NCBI GenBank assembly: GCA_026705925.1
Contig: JAPOZT010000029.1
Location: 81,169-145,168 of the forward strand
From: Gemmatimonadota bacterium
GTDB taxonomy: Bacteria; JAAXHH01
Direction: 5' to 3'
Length of the DNA stretch: 64,000 nucleotides
Shown here: positions 9,338 through 18,080 of the stretch, in pieces
How positions within the stretch are numbered: position 1 is the stretch's first letter
Layout of the letters: each line of letters starts with the position of its first letter
Notes under the pieces: model-generated
Told to the model about the DNA's origin: nothing
Seen by the model: the letters and a program-made list of their open reading frames with translations, nothing else
The model's database searches: none
Program-made: the position numbers and the translations under genes

Positions 9338-9348
9338 CACACGTTTGC
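9338..9348. promoter_or_regulatory. Candidate LacI operator (CACACGTTTGC)
   Basis: It matches the palindrome upstream of LacI gene 3 at 10 of 11 positions. It lies in the short gap between the stop of LacI gene 3 and the start of LacI gene 2, inside locally A+T-rich sequence suited to a promoter. Confidence 0.35.
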
Positions 9349-9393
9349 AAAACGAATTTGGCCAGGCCCGTTGCGTGTGTCAAACGGTTTTTT

Positions 9394-10467
9394 CTACGGT
9401 GTGGTTTTATCCGCGCCGCAGGATTCCCGGACGATGAGATGGGGTTTGAAGACGCTCCGACCCGGGGTGGGATGGCCGTGGATCTGGCGAAGGATGCCCT
9501 GTACCGTCCTGGCGGCCATATCCTCGAAGGGGATGGAAAGCGTAGTCAGGGATGGCCTGACGTAAGCCGAGACCTCGCTGTCTCCGAAACCGGTTACCGC
9601 CATGTCGTCGGGAACCCGCACGCCGGATTCGATCAATCCCCTGCAGACGCCGAGGGCCGTGTAGTCGGAGCAACATACAAGGGCCGTATACCGGCCGCGC
9701 AGCGCCCTGCCCAGATTGTATCCGGCCCGGGCGTTTCCGGTTTCGACGGGAACAATTCGGGGTGACAGTCCGTGCCCGCGCATTGCGCTGCGATAACCCT
9801 CTACATGGGACCGCGGACCGCCCGAACCGATTGGATCTTCTCCCAGGAAACAGATCCGTTCATGCCCGAGACCGATGAGATGCTCGGTGACCGCCCGCAT
9901 GCCCGGGGCCGGGTTCAGGAGAACGCTCGAGACCTCGTCCACGGCGAATCCAAAGGCGGCCACGGGCAATTGGCCTCCCGCGGCATGGACGATCCGGGCC
10001 GACTCGCTCTCGTCGCCGAGTGCCTGGACCAGGATGCCGTCTACGTCGCGGGCCTTCAGATGCATGAACTGCTCGGTTTGCTCGGTCTGATCGGCCTGTT
10101 CAGACTGTGCAGACCGTTCGGCCCCTCCAGTTTTGCCGGAAGATACGGTCCGGCTCGAGACCGCGGCGACCAGCACCTGGTAACCGTGCCGGGCGGCGGC
10201 CTGCACCAGGTGGTTGATCTGCCTGCCGGTAAATTCCTGGCCGATCCGGCTGGTCACCAGCCCCAGGACGCCTTCCGTTCCCTGTACGAAAGCCTGGGCC
10301 ATGAGATTGGGCGAATAGTCCATCTCCGCCGCGGTCCGTCTCACAAGCAGGCGCGTCTGTTCCTTTACGAGATGGGCCATGCGGGGAGACAGCGCCCGGG
10401 AGACCGTGGAGTACGAAATGCCCAGTCGCCTGGCGATGTCCTTGATCGTGACCGGCCTGTTCCTCAC
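9394..10467 (-). CDS. LacI-family transcriptional regulator 3
   Basis: The helix-turn-helix VTIKDIARRLGISYSTVSRALS is followed by the ligand-binding domain and the ending LIVRESCG shared by all three paralogues. The track starts at GTG 10497. A GTG at 10467 gives VRNRPVTIKD, which aligns with MRVKQVTIKD and MRKKRVTIKD, so I prefer it. 357 residues. A loop in the ligand domain is expanded by five 9-bp repeats encoding Ser/Glu/Gln/Thr-rich sequence (SEQADQTEQTEQ), absent from the other two. It is divergent from the APC permease, with a 12-bp palindrome in the shared gap. Confidence 0.92.
   Translation of the reverse strand: MRNRPVTIKDIARRLGISYSTVSRALSPRMAHLVKEQTRLLVRRTAAEMDYSPNLMAQAFVQGTEGVLGLVTSRIGQEFTGRQINHLVQAAARHGYQVLVAAVSSRTVSSGKTGGAERSAQSEQADQTEQTEQFMHLKARDVDGILVQALGDESESARIVHAAGGQLPVAAFGFAVDEVSSVLLNPAPGMRAVTEHLIGLGHERICFLGEDPIGSGGPRSHVEGYRSAMRGHGLSPRIVPVETGNARAGYNLGRALRGRYTALVCCSDYTALGVCRGLIESGVRVPDDMAVTGFGDSEVSAYVRPSLTTLSIPFEDMAARTVQGILRQIHGHPTPGRSVFKPHLIVRESCGADKTTP
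10070..10114. repeat. 9-bp tandem repeat inside LacI gene 3
   Basis: Five degenerate 9-bp units (TGCTCGGTT, TGCTCGGTC, TGATCGGCC and two more) keep the reading frame and lengthen a surface loop of the effector domain. Confidence 0.75.
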
Positions 10468-10776
10468 GGATCTGGCTCCCGTGACTGTGCGCGGCACACG
10501 ACGGCGGGTTGAATCAATGCCTTTCCCACCCAGCGCACACGTGTGCTTAGGTGGCCGTGGCGATACGCCGGTTCATGGATAGAGTATCTCGAGTGCATTT
10601 GCGGTGATCCGGATCTTAAGGTGTGAGCAAGCGGCGTGGGTATCCTGCGAAAGGTAGGTCTCTGCCGGGACGCTTGTCAAGCGGCAAGGTGGGTCTAGCG
10701 CCCGGCCGGCCGGCACGTTGCCTGCCGGGAATAAAACTGTGGCGTACCTTTCCCGTCGGATGGTATCTTCTTTTCC
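10468..10776. other. Divergent gap LacI gene 3 / APC permease
   Basis: This 309-base region carries the GCACACGTGTGC palindrome and otherwise G+C-rich sequence with short internal repeats (GCCGGGACGCTTG-like). I see no convincing gene, riboswitch or terminator. It probably contains divergent promoters. Confidence 0.45.
10535..10546. promoter_or_regulatory. Candidate LacI operator (GCACACGTGTGC)
   Basis: This perfect 12-bp palindrome with a central CG lies about 70 bases upstream of LacI gene 3 and 230 bases upstream of the divergent permease. It shares CACACGTKTGC with the site at 9338. Confidence 0.45.
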
Positions 10777-12153
10777 GTGAAACCCGATTCATCCAGTCCT
10801 TTCCAGCTCGAAACCGAACTCAGACGCGATCTGGGCGTGGTATCCGCCACGACCATCATCGTCGGCGGCATAATCGGTTCCGGCATCTTCGGCGCGCCGG
10901 CGGGCATTGCCCAGCAACTCGGCAACCCCGGCCTGTTCCTCCTGGTATGGATTTTGGGCGGGGCGCTGGGCTTCGCCGGAGCCCTGTGCTTCGCCGAACT
11001 CGGTACCATGATGCCCCGGAGCGGCGGGCAGTTCGTCTACCTGAACGAGGCCTTCCCGCCCATCATCGCCTTCCTCTACGGTTGGGTGGAGTTCGTGCTG
11101 CTCCAGAGCGCCGGCATGGCCGCCATCGGCGCCATATGCACCAGCTACATGGGGTATTTCATTCCAGCGATTTCGTCCCAGATCATCGTGCTGGAACTCG
11201 GTCCCCTGAGCATCTCTTCCCAGCAGGTCGCCGTCTGGGCGCTGATCCTGTTCCTCTGCTATGTCAATTACGTCGGCGTCCGATTCGGCGGACTGGTGAT
11301 GAACCTGACGACCTTCGCCAAGGTAACGGCACTGGTCGGCCTGGCGCTGCTGGCTGCCTGGATCGGCGGGAACAGCGAACACTTCGTGCCGCTGGTGCCG
11401 CCGGACATCGACTTCAGCATCCTGGCCGTGCTCGGTCCGGCAATGATCGGCGGGCTCTTCGCCTACCAGGGCTGGGTCAACACCAACATGGTCGTGGGCG
11501 AAGTGAAGGATCCCCAGCGTATCCTGCCCCGGGTGATCTTCTTCGGCCTGGGTCTTTGCACCCTCGTTTACCTCGCGGTCAACTGGTCCTACCTGTACGT
11601 CCTGAGCATCGACGAAATCGCTGCTTCCGAGCGCGTGGCGGCCGACGCAGCGAGCCGGCTGATCGGCCCCGTGGGCGCGTCGCTGATCTCGGCGGCCGTC
11701 ATGATCTCGACCTTCGGCACCATGAACGGCACTATGATCATCACCCCCCGGATCCCCTACGCCATGGCGAGAGCGGGCCTGTTCTTCAAGTGGTTCACCC
11801 ACGTCCACCCCCGGTTCCGGACACCGTCCCGCGCCGTCGTGGCCATGTCGATCATGGGATTCGTGTGGACCTTCCTGGGCGGCTTCCAGGCCATCATCAA
11901 CGCCTTCGTCTATATCGTCTACCTGTACTACGGGCTCAACGTCCTCGCCCTCATCGTGCTCCGTCGCAAGCATCCGGACGCCCGCAGGCCCTACAAAGTC
12001 CCCGGCTATCCCTACGTGCCGGTGCTGTTCCTGGTGGTGGTGGCATGGGTGGTGGTGACGGTCGTCACACAGAACTTCATGCAGGCGCTGCCCGGACTGG
12101 GATGCCTGGGCCTGGGGGCCGTGGTGTACCTGGTCTGGTTCCGGAAAGCCTGA
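10777..12153 (+). CDS. APC-superfamily amino acid permease
   Basis: A 458-residue integral membrane protein with about 12 hydrophobic segments. The first transmembrane segment contains IIVGGIIGSGIFGAPAGI, the unwound-helix substrate-binding signature of APC amino acid transporters, and later LGPAMIGGLFAYQGWVNTN resembles the LAT/APA branch. It probably exchanges or imports amino acids or polyamines across the inner membrane; specificity cannot be assigned. It starts at GTG 10777 with only a weak ribosome-binding site. It is divergent from LacI gene 3, so that regulator could control it. Confidence 0.92.
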   Translation: MKPDSSSPFQLETELRRDLGVVSATTIIVGGIIGSGIFGAPAGIAQQLGNPGLFLLVWILGGALGFAGALCFAELGTMMPRSGGQFVYLNEAFPPIIAFLYGWVEFVLLQSAGMAAIGAICTSYMGYFIPAISSQIIVLELGPLSISSQQVAVWALILFLCYVNYVGVRFGGLVMNLTTFAKVTALVGLALLAAWIGGNSEHFVPLVPPDIDFSILAVLGPAMIGGLFAYQGWVNTNMVVGEVKDPQRILPRVIFFGLGLCTLVYLAVNWSYLYVLSIDEIAASERVAADAASRLIGPVGASLISAAVMISTFGTMNGTMIITPRIPYAMARAGLFFKWFTHVHPRFRTPSRAVVAMSIMGFVWTFLGGFQAIINAFVYIVYLYYGLNVLALIVLRRKHPDARRPYKVPGYPYVPVLFLVVVAWVVVTVVTQNFMQALPGLGCLGLGAVVYLVWFRKA

Positions 12154-12222
12154 TGCTGATCAGGACCCGGGACACCCGCGACCCGCCGCGCCCTCTTCCT
12201 TTCCCTACCCCGACGAGCATTT

Positions 12223-13437
12223 TTACCCCGACGGACTCTTTTCCGCTTTGAATCCCACCGCGAACAGGATCAGGACCAGAATGACAAGGGCGGCGGGCAG
12301 GATCCAGAATACCTGCCAGTCCGACAGGCTGAGGCTCCCCGTCGAACCGAGAAAGGCATTGTAGACGCGGCCGGCGATCTGCGCGCCGATCAGCATGCCC
12401 AGTCCGCTGGAAACGAGGACGAACAGCCCCTGGGCCTGTCCGCGGTTCGCGGGCGTCGCCTGCTGGTCCATGTAGACGTGGGCGGTCACGAAGAAGAAGT
12501 CGTAGCAGATGCCGTGGAGGATGATCCCCGTTACGATCAGGGTCCACAGGGCGTCCGGCGCGCCGAGGGAGAACAGCCCGTACCGGATGATCCAGGCGGC
12601 CATGGCGATCAGCAGCATGCGCTTCACGCCGAGCCGCCGGAAGAAGAAGGGCATGCACAGCATCAGGAACACCTCGGAAAACTGGCCCAGGGTCTGCGTG
12701 CCCGCGATGTTCGTGAATCCCGTCGCGCCGAGGTAGATCTGCGTGAAATTGTAGTAGAAGGCCAGCGGGATGCACAGGAGCAGGGCGCTCAGGATGAACA
12801 GGTAGAACGACCGGCTTCCCAGTTCCTGCAGGGCGTCCAGCCCGATCACGGACCGCAGCGACGCCTTCCTCCCCGCCGCGGCCGGCGGCGTACGGCCGAG
12901 CGTGAAGCTGTACAGCCCCATGACCACGCCGGCGGCCCCCGTCGTGTAGAGCGGCCAGGCCGTCTCTTCGGGTATGACCTCGCCCGTGAACAACCCCAGG
13001 ACGAAGCTGATGAAGAGGCCCGCCGCGATCCAGCCGACCGTGCCGAACACCCGGATCAGCGGATACTGCGCTTCCCGATCCTCGACCCGGTGAAACGTGA
13101 TGGCGTTCACCAGGCCGAGCGTCGGCATGTAGCAGATGTTGTAGGCCAGCAGGAGGAGGATGAAAAGGAGCGGCGAGTCCACGGCCAGGGGAACGAACAG
13201 CATGACGCCGCCCGCCAGGATGTGCAGCCAGCCGAGGATCCGCTCCGGCGCGAAATAGCGGTCCGCCACCAGGCCCAGAAAGAAGGGGGAGATGATCGCG
13301 GCCACCGGGTTCACCGTGTAGGGCCAGTGGGTCAGGTCTCCCATTCCGTGGGCGCTCATGTAGACGGCGATCGTCGTGAACCATGCCCCCCAGATGAAGA
13401 ACTGGAGGAACATCATGAGACAGAGGGATGGGGACAT
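12223..13437 (-). CDS. MFS transporter, nucleoside:H+ symporter-like
   Basis: 404 residues with about 12 transmembrane helices. The opening SLCLMMFLQFFIWGAWF resembles NupG/XapB-type nucleoside permeases, and TLGLVNAITFHRVEDREAQYPLIRVFGTVGWI is the loop and helix typical of that family. Transport of a nucleoside or related solute is an inference from family resemblance. It starts 12 bases after the TonB-like gene stops, on the same strand, so the two are probably co-transcribed. Its 3' end converges on the APC permease. Confidence 0.85.
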   Translation of the reverse strand: MSPSLCLMMFLQFFIWGAWFTTIAVYMSAHGMGDLTHWPYTVNPVAAIISPFFLGLVADRYFAPERILGWLHILAGGVMLFVPLAVDSPLLFILLLLAYNICYMPTLGLVNAITFHRVEDREAQYPLIRVFGTVGWIAAGLFISFVLGLFTGEVIPEETAWPLYTTGAAGVVMGLYSFTLGRTPPAAAGRKASLRSVIGLDALQELGSRSFYLFILSALLLCIPLAFYYNFTQIYLGATGFTNIAGTQTLGQFSEVFLMLCMPFFFRRLGVKRMLLIAMAAWIIRYGLFSLGAPDALWTLIVTGIILHGICYDFFFVTAHVYMDQQATPANRGQAQGLFVLVSSGLGMLIGAQIAGRVYNAFLGSTGSLSLSDWQVFWILPAALVILVLILFAVGFKAEKSPSG

Positions 13438-13449
13438 GGAATTCTGGTT

Positions 13450-14361
13450 CTATCTGCCGACCTTGTAGCCGTAGCCTACGGCGATCCACGCCTTGACCGG
13501 CTGCTGCCTCAAGGTGGCGGGATGATATCGGGAAGCGAAGATCTTCTTAAGCAGCAGATCGTCGATCTCGGCGTATCCGGTCGACTCGATCATGGTGGCG
13601 TCCACGACCTCCCCCTGTTCATCGATCAGCAGTTCGAACCGGACGATGCTGTCCTTCACGTGGCGCAGATTCCGCGGGATTTCTCTCCGGGAGATACTCA
13701 TGTTGAGGCGGCGCGGTATGGGCGGCGTGTCGTATTTCCAGGTGCCGTCGCCCCCTTCGCCGAGACCGCCCGTACCGCCGCTCCCGCTCCCCCCTTCGAC
13801 GCCTCCCGTGACGCCCGATCCTGCCATGCCCGCTTCGTCGCCGGGTTCGCTTTCGGTATCCATGGCGACGGCCACGGCCCTTTCCATCTCTTCCTGGGAA
13901 GCGATCTCGTGCTCCTCGGCGATCAGGCTGGCGTCGATCGGTTCGGGAATCCCCACGACCACGGGAACGGGCACGCCCTGGCTCATGATGTCGTCACCGG
14001 GGTCCTCCGGCGGCTCGAGCCGTCCGGGCCGGCCACCGCCCTGCTCAGAGGTGAGCAGCCTGGCCGGATCGATGACGTCGATCAGGTGATCGGGATAGGG
14101 CAGGATCTCGAGCTCCACCATGGGCTCGAAGTCGATCTGGCTGTAGACGTAGATGCCACCTGCGGCGAAGAAATGCAGGAACGCGGCGAACCAGACCCCG
14201 GCGCCGAGAAACCGGCGCGAGAACCGCTTGAGCGGGTGGGGAACCAGCTCTTCGATCTCGTACCGGTCCAGGTACTGTCCGATCCGGCGTGTGGACCGTG
14301 TGAACCATGCGGACCATGCGGACTTTGCAGTCCGTTCGGATCGTGCTAATCGCCAGTTCAT
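13450..14361 (-). CDS. TonB-like energy transducer protein
   Basis: The order is a cytoplasmic N-terminus of about 50 residues, one transmembrane helix (GAGVWFAAFLHFFAAGGIYVY), a long Pro/Glu and Gly/Ser-rich periplasmic linker, and a C-terminal TonB domain with IPRNLRHVKDSIVRFELLIDEQGEVVDA and a terminal KAWIAVGYGYKVG strand. TonB proteins couple inner-membrane proton motive force to outer-membrane receptors, but no exbB/exbD or receptor gene is nearby. 303 residues from ATG 14361, which lacks a clear Shine-Dalgarno sequence. The GSGSGGTGGLGEGG segment is repeat-like. A non-transport TonB-domain role is possible. Confidence 0.8.
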   Translation of the reverse strand: MNWRLARSERTAKSAWSAWFTRSTRRIGQYLDRYEIEELVPHPLKRFSRRFLGAGVWFAAFLHFFAAGGIYVYSQIDFEPMVELEILPYPDHLIDVIDPARLLTSEQGGGRPGRLEPPEDPGDDIMSQGVPVPVVVGIPEPIDASLIAEEHEIASQEEMERAVAVAMDTESEPGDEAGMAGSGVTGGVEGGSGSGGTGGLGEGGDGTWKYDTPPIPRRLNMSISRREIPRNLRHVKDSIVRFELLIDEQGEVVDATMIESTGYAEIDDLLLKKIFASRYHPATLRQQPVKAWIAVGYGYKVGR

Positions 14362-14722
14362 GGGAGGTCATCTCGGGGGCCGGCCGCGAAAGGCCCGACG
14401 GGAGAAATCTGACGGCTCGGTTTATGCCCATAAGTTCCACCGCGCCGGTTGTACTGTCAAGGTTTTTGCCCGTATCGGAAGGGTGCCGCAACCCCGCTGG
14501 ATACAACCATAAAACGCTTGACAGGGACCCACCCCGGTTTCATCATGCCTTACGTTTTAAAGGTTCGTCCCGCCTTGCCGGGAGAACCGGTATCCGCTGC
14601 TGTTTCCACGTAATCACGACAGTGTTCATCCCACGGTCATCCGGACCGGGCGTCACGGGTGGCCGTGATGCCGTTTACCGGGCGTCACGGGTAACCGTGA
14701 TGACGTTTACCGGACGGAGATC
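14362..14722. other. Divergent gap with tandem hairpins
   Basis: This 361-base gap separates the TonB-like gene (minus) and the cyclophilin gene (plus). Its right end holds the two 32-bp hairpin repeats listed separately. Nothing else is recognised in it. Confidence 0.45.
14648..14711. repeat. Two 32-bp direct repeats, each containing a hairpin
   Basis: The units 14648-14679 and 14680-14711 share GGGCGTCACGGGT..CCGTGATG.CGTTTACC. Each folds as TCACGG-N4-CCGTGA with a perfect 6-bp stem; only the loop (GTGG or GTAA) and one other base differ. The second unit ends 11 bases before the cyclophilin start codon, so both would lie in its leader or at its promoter. Confidence 0.85.
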
Positions 14723-15364
14723 ATGCTCATGAGCATTCCTACGACTGGAATGAAACGCGTCCTGGCCGGCCTGCTGCTCTGCGGTCTCTTCGGCGGACCG
14801 GGCGGACAGGTCCACGCCCAGGAAGAGGGAATCATTCTGGAGATGACCACGCAAGCGGGAACCATCGAAATCGTCCTCGACCCGGTCCGTGCGCCGGTTA
14901 CCGTGGCGAATTTCATGCGGTACGTGGATGCCGGACAATACAACGGCGGGGTGTTCCACCGGACGGTGACCATGGACAACCAGCCGAACAACGACGTGAA
15001 GATCGAGGTGATACAGGGCGCGGTAAACCCCGATTACCGGGACGACAGCTATCCGCCCAACAGCGGGTACGATCCGATTCCCCTGGAACGGACCTCCGCG
15101 ACCGGCCTGAAGCACGTCGACGGGGCCATCTCAATGGCGCGCATGGGTCCGGACACGGCGACCTCCGGGTTCTTCTTCTGCATCGGCGACCAGCCCGAAC
15201 TGGATTTCGGCGGCAAGCGCAACCCGGACGGACAGGGATTCGCCGCTTTCGGCCGCGTGACCCGGGGCCTGGACGTGATCCGTAAGATCCAGATGTCCCC
15301 TCGCGAAAACCAGCGTCTCACGCCGCCGGTCGTGATCACCAAAGTGGAAAGAAAGACCAAGTAG
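14723..15364 (+). CDS. Secreted cyclophilin-type peptidyl-prolyl isomerase
   Basis: A signal peptide (MKRVLAGLLLCGLFGG...VHAQ) precedes a cyclophilin domain. Family blocks are PVTVANFMRYVDAGQYNGGVFHR at the start of the fold and a GFFFCIGDQPELDFGG-like block matching the usual FFI...LD pattern. It should isomerise Xaa-Pro bonds of exported proteins in the periplasm. The conserved FHR is present, but the usual active-site QGG appears as IQGAV, so catalytic strength is uncertain. 213 residues from ATG 14723, preceded by GGAG. It is followed by the M14 peptidase after a short repeat-filled gap. Confidence 0.9.
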   Translation: MLMSIPTTGMKRVLAGLLLCGLFGGPGGQVHAQEEGIILEMTTQAGTIEIVLDPVRAPVTVANFMRYVDAGQYNGGVFHRTVTMDNQPNNDVKIEVIQGAVNPDYRDDSYPPNSGYDPIPLERTSATGLKHVDGAISMARMGPDTATSGFFFCIGDQPELDFGGKRNPDGQGFAAFGRVTRGLDVIRKIQMSPRENQRLTPPVVITKVERKTK

Positions 15365-15378
15365 GCAGCAGCGACGGG

Positions 15379-15438
15379 ACAACCACCGACAGGAAAACCA
15401 CCTACTGGAAAACCACCGACTGGACAATCACGGACAGG
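15379..15438. repeat. 15-bp tandem repeat, four units
   Basis: Four contiguous 15-bp units of AAAACCACCGACTGG type fill almost the whole gap between the cyclophilin and peptidase genes, and end beside the AGGAG that serves the peptidase start. Units differ at one to four positions. Confidence 0.9.
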
Positions 15439-15446
15439 AGCGCTTC

Positions 15447-18047
15447 ATGGCCGACCGCGTTGAGCGACCGGAGTCCTTTTTCGGCTTCCGGCTCGGCGAC
15501 GACCGCAAGATGGCCCGCTGGGACCGCATCGCGGAGTATTTCTACCTGCTGAACCAGCAGAGCGAGGACATCCGCGTGGTCAACCTGGGTCCCACGACGG
15601 AGGGCAACCCCTTCCTGATGGCCATCATCACCTCCGCGGAAAACCAGGCCAGGCTGGAAGAGCTCCGGGAGGTCAATGGGCGGATCGCCGATCCGAGGGG
15701 CCTTTCCGACGCCGAAATCGACGGCCTGGTGCAGGACGGCAAGGTCATCGTCTGCCAGTCCATGAGCCTCCACGCCAGTGAGATTGCCGCTACGCAGATG
15801 GCGCCCCAGCTCGCCTATGACCTGGTGACGGGCGAAGACGAGGCCACGCAGCAAATCCTGGAAAACGTCATCTTCCTGATGGTGCCCTGCTTCAATCCCG
15901 ACGGGCAGATCATGGTGACCGACTGGTACAACGAGCACCTGGGCACGGAATACGAGGGATGCGACCTGCCCTGGCTGTATCACCGGTACTGCGGCCACGA
16001 CAACAACCGAGACGCCTTCATGCTGAACCTGGTGGAATCGAAGTACATGGCCCGGATCATGTTCCAGGACTGGCATCCCCACGTCTTCCAAGACCACCAC
16101 GAGATGGGCGGATACCAGCCCCGCCTGTTCGTCTGCCCCTACTGCGAACCCATTCATCCCCACGCCGACCCGCTCGTATGGCGCGAGATCAACTGGTACG
16201 GGGCCCACATGGTCTACAAGCTGGAGGAAGCGGGCCATCAGGGCGTCATCAGCGGCGCCATGTTCCCGGCCTGGTACCACATGGGGTTTCACTGGCTCGG
16301 CAACTACCACAACATCGCGAGCCTGCTTTCCGAAACGGCCCAGGCGAAACTGGCCAGTCCCCTCTACGTGCATCCCCATCAGCTCAGGGGAGAAGACGGG
16401 AACACCCTGCATACGCTGCCCCATTACAAGCCACAGACCAATTTCCCGAATCCGTGGCCGGGGGGCTGGTGGCGGCTGCGCGACATGGTGGACCAGCAGC
16501 TCGTCGCCGCCACCGGGATCATGGACATCGCGGCCCGGTGCCGGGAGACGGTGCTGCGGAACGCCGTACAGAAGGCCCTGCACCAGACCGAGAGGGGTAT
16601 GGAGGACGATTCGGCGGGTTTCTTCATCCGCCCGGACCAGCACGATCCGGCGGTGGTGACTCACCTGGTGAACGCTCTGCTTCGACAGGGCGTCGACGTG
16701 CGGCGCACCCGGACCCGGGCGACAGTGGGAAGCCGGGTCTATCCCGCGGGCACCTGGTTCATTTCCAACGCCCAGCCTAAGCGCGGCGTAGTCAAGACGC
16801 TGCTGGAGCAGACCTTCTGGCCGGACGACGCCTGGGCACGCAAGGCCGACGGCTCGCCCACCAGGATCTTCGACAACGCGACGGACACGCTGGCGGAGAT
16901 GATGGGCGTCCGCGCCGAACCGGCGGAAGTGCCCCACGCCGCCCTGGACGAGGAGGCCCTGAACCTGGATGCCGTGACCGAACCGGCGCCGGCGAACGGT
17001 TCGGTTACCGGCGACGGGACGCACGGCATGGCCGTCGACCCCCGGCTCAACGCCGCCTATGCCGCGGTCAACGCGGCCCTCGATGCGGGTGCGGAAGTCT
17101 GCCGTGCCACCGGCCCCCTTTCCGTGGACGGCCAGGGCATGCGGGACATGCCGGACATGCCGACCGAGCCGTCCATGCCGTCTATACCGTCCATGCCGTC
17201 CGGCGCCTTTATCATCAGCGGGATCGACCAGGCGAGGTGCGAGGAAATCGTCCGGGATGCCGGTGCCGCGGGCTACCGTCTCGAAGAACCGGTGGAAGGC
17301 GATCCGCTCAGACCGCCGCGCATCGCCATGTACCAGCGGTACTGGGGCGGCAACATGCCCGAAGGCTGGACCCGCATGACGCTGGAGCAGTCGGGTTTTC
17401 CCTACCGCTCCGTACGGGACGCGGATATCCGGGGCGGCCTCAGCGACCTCTGCGACGTGTTCATCCTGCCCGACGACACGATGGACATGATGGCCGGCAC
17501 GGAACAGGATATCGAAAGACGCCTGAAGACCGTGCCCCAGCCCGAAAAGTACCGCAGCGCCCTGGGTGAATCGGAAATCGAGGCCATCGGCGCCTTCGTG
17601 GAAAAAGGCGGTACGCTCGTGGCCGTCAGCCGCGCGTGCCAGCTTCCCATTGAGAAGTTCAGCCTCCATATCACCGACGTAACGGCCGGACTATCGGAAA
17701 GCGCGTTCTTCTGCCCCGGTTCCATGCTGCGGATCCGGGTCGACAACACTCACCGGCTGGGATACGGCATGCCGGAGCGGGCCCTGGCCATGCACCGCGG
17801 CAGTCCCGTGTATTCGATCAACCCGTCGCACTTCAACGACCGATACGAAGTGGTCGCCGCCTATCCCGAAAAAGACGTGCTCGAGAGCGGGTGGCTGATC
17901 GGCGAGGAACACATCGCCGGCAAGCCCGCCATGATCAGCGTGCGCCACGGCGAAGGACGCATCGTACTCTACGGGTTCCAGGTCAATTTCCGCAACCAGA
18001 CCCTCGGCACCTTCAAGCTGCTCTTCAACGCGTTGTACGGAAGCTGA
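15447..18047 (+). CDS. M14-family zinc carboxypeptidase-like protein
   Basis: The opening FFGFRLGDDRKMARWD and the following TTEGNPFLMAIITS match large M14 metallopeptidases. The zinc motif HXXE is present as LHASE (about residue 108), and FNPDGQ matches the usual peptidase NPDG block; DHHEMGG may supply a later metal or catalytic residue. Residues beyond about 450 form an uncharacterised C-terminal region with a six-unit 9-bp repeat encoding Met-Pro-Ser/Asp linker sequence. 866 residues. No signal peptide is visible from ATG 15447, which has a good AGGAG, although relatives are often secreted. Downstream genes follow on the same strand. Confidence 0.85.
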   Translation: MADRVERPESFFGFRLGDDRKMARWDRIAEYFYLLNQQSEDIRVVNLGPTTEGNPFLMAIITSAENQARLEELREVNGRIADPRGLSDAEIDGLVQDGKVIVCQSMSLHASEIAATQMAPQLAYDLVTGEDEATQQILENVIFLMVPCFNPDGQIMVTDWYNEHLGTEYEGCDLPWLYHRYCGHDNNRDAFMLNLVESKYMARIMFQDWHPHVFQDHHEMGGYQPRLFVCPYCEPIHPHADPLVWREINWYGAHMVYKLEEAGHQGVISGAMFPAWYHMGFHWLGNYHNIASLLSETAQAKLASPLYVHPHQLRGEDGNTLHTLPHYKPQTNFPNPWPGGWWRLRDMVDQQLVAATGIMDIAARCRETVLRNAVQKALHQTERGMEDDSAGFFIRPDQHDPAVVTHLVNALLRQGVDVRRTRTRATVGSRVYPAGTWFISNAQPKRGVVKTLLEQTFWPDDAWARKADGSPTRIFDNATDTLAEMMGVRAEPAEVPHAALDEEALNLDAVTEPAPANGSVTGDGTHGMAVDPRLNAAYAAVNAALDAGAEVCRATGPLSVDGQGMRDMPDMPTEPSMPSIPSMPSGAFIISGIDQARCEEIVRDAGAAGYRLEEPVEGDPLRPPRIAMYQRYWGGNMPEGWTRMTLEQSGFPYRSVRDADIRGGLSDLCDVFILPDDTMDMMAGTEQDIERRLKTVPQPEKYRSALGESEIEAIGAFVEKGGTLVAVSRACQLPIEKFSLHITDVTAGLSESAFFCPGSMLRIRVDNTHRLGYGMPERALAMHRGSPVYSINPSHFNDRYEVVAAYPEKDVLESGWLIGEEHIAGKPAMISVRHGEGRIVLYGFQVNFRNQTLGTFKLLFNALYGS
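17145..17198. repeat. 9-bp tandem repeat inside the M14 peptidase gene
   Basis: Six units of GACATGCCG/TCCATGCCG type encode alternating Met-Pro-Asp and Met-Pro-Ser triplets in an interdomain linker. Confidence 0.8.
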
Positions 18048-18080
18048 CGCGAAAGCGAGCGGAGAGGACAGGCACCCCCC

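Noticed and set aside
12478-14349. 623-residue plus-strand ORF over the MFS and TonB-like genes
   Set aside because: The product is rich in Arg/Gly/Glu/His with no recognisable motif and is antisense to two supported genes.
14648-14711. CRISPR-like repeats
   Set aside because: Only two units without spacers, and no cas gene in the window; the other repeats are also contiguous without spacers.
15402-17669. 755-residue minus-strand ORF over the M14 peptidase
   Set aside because: A shadow frame of the peptidase, with no motif.
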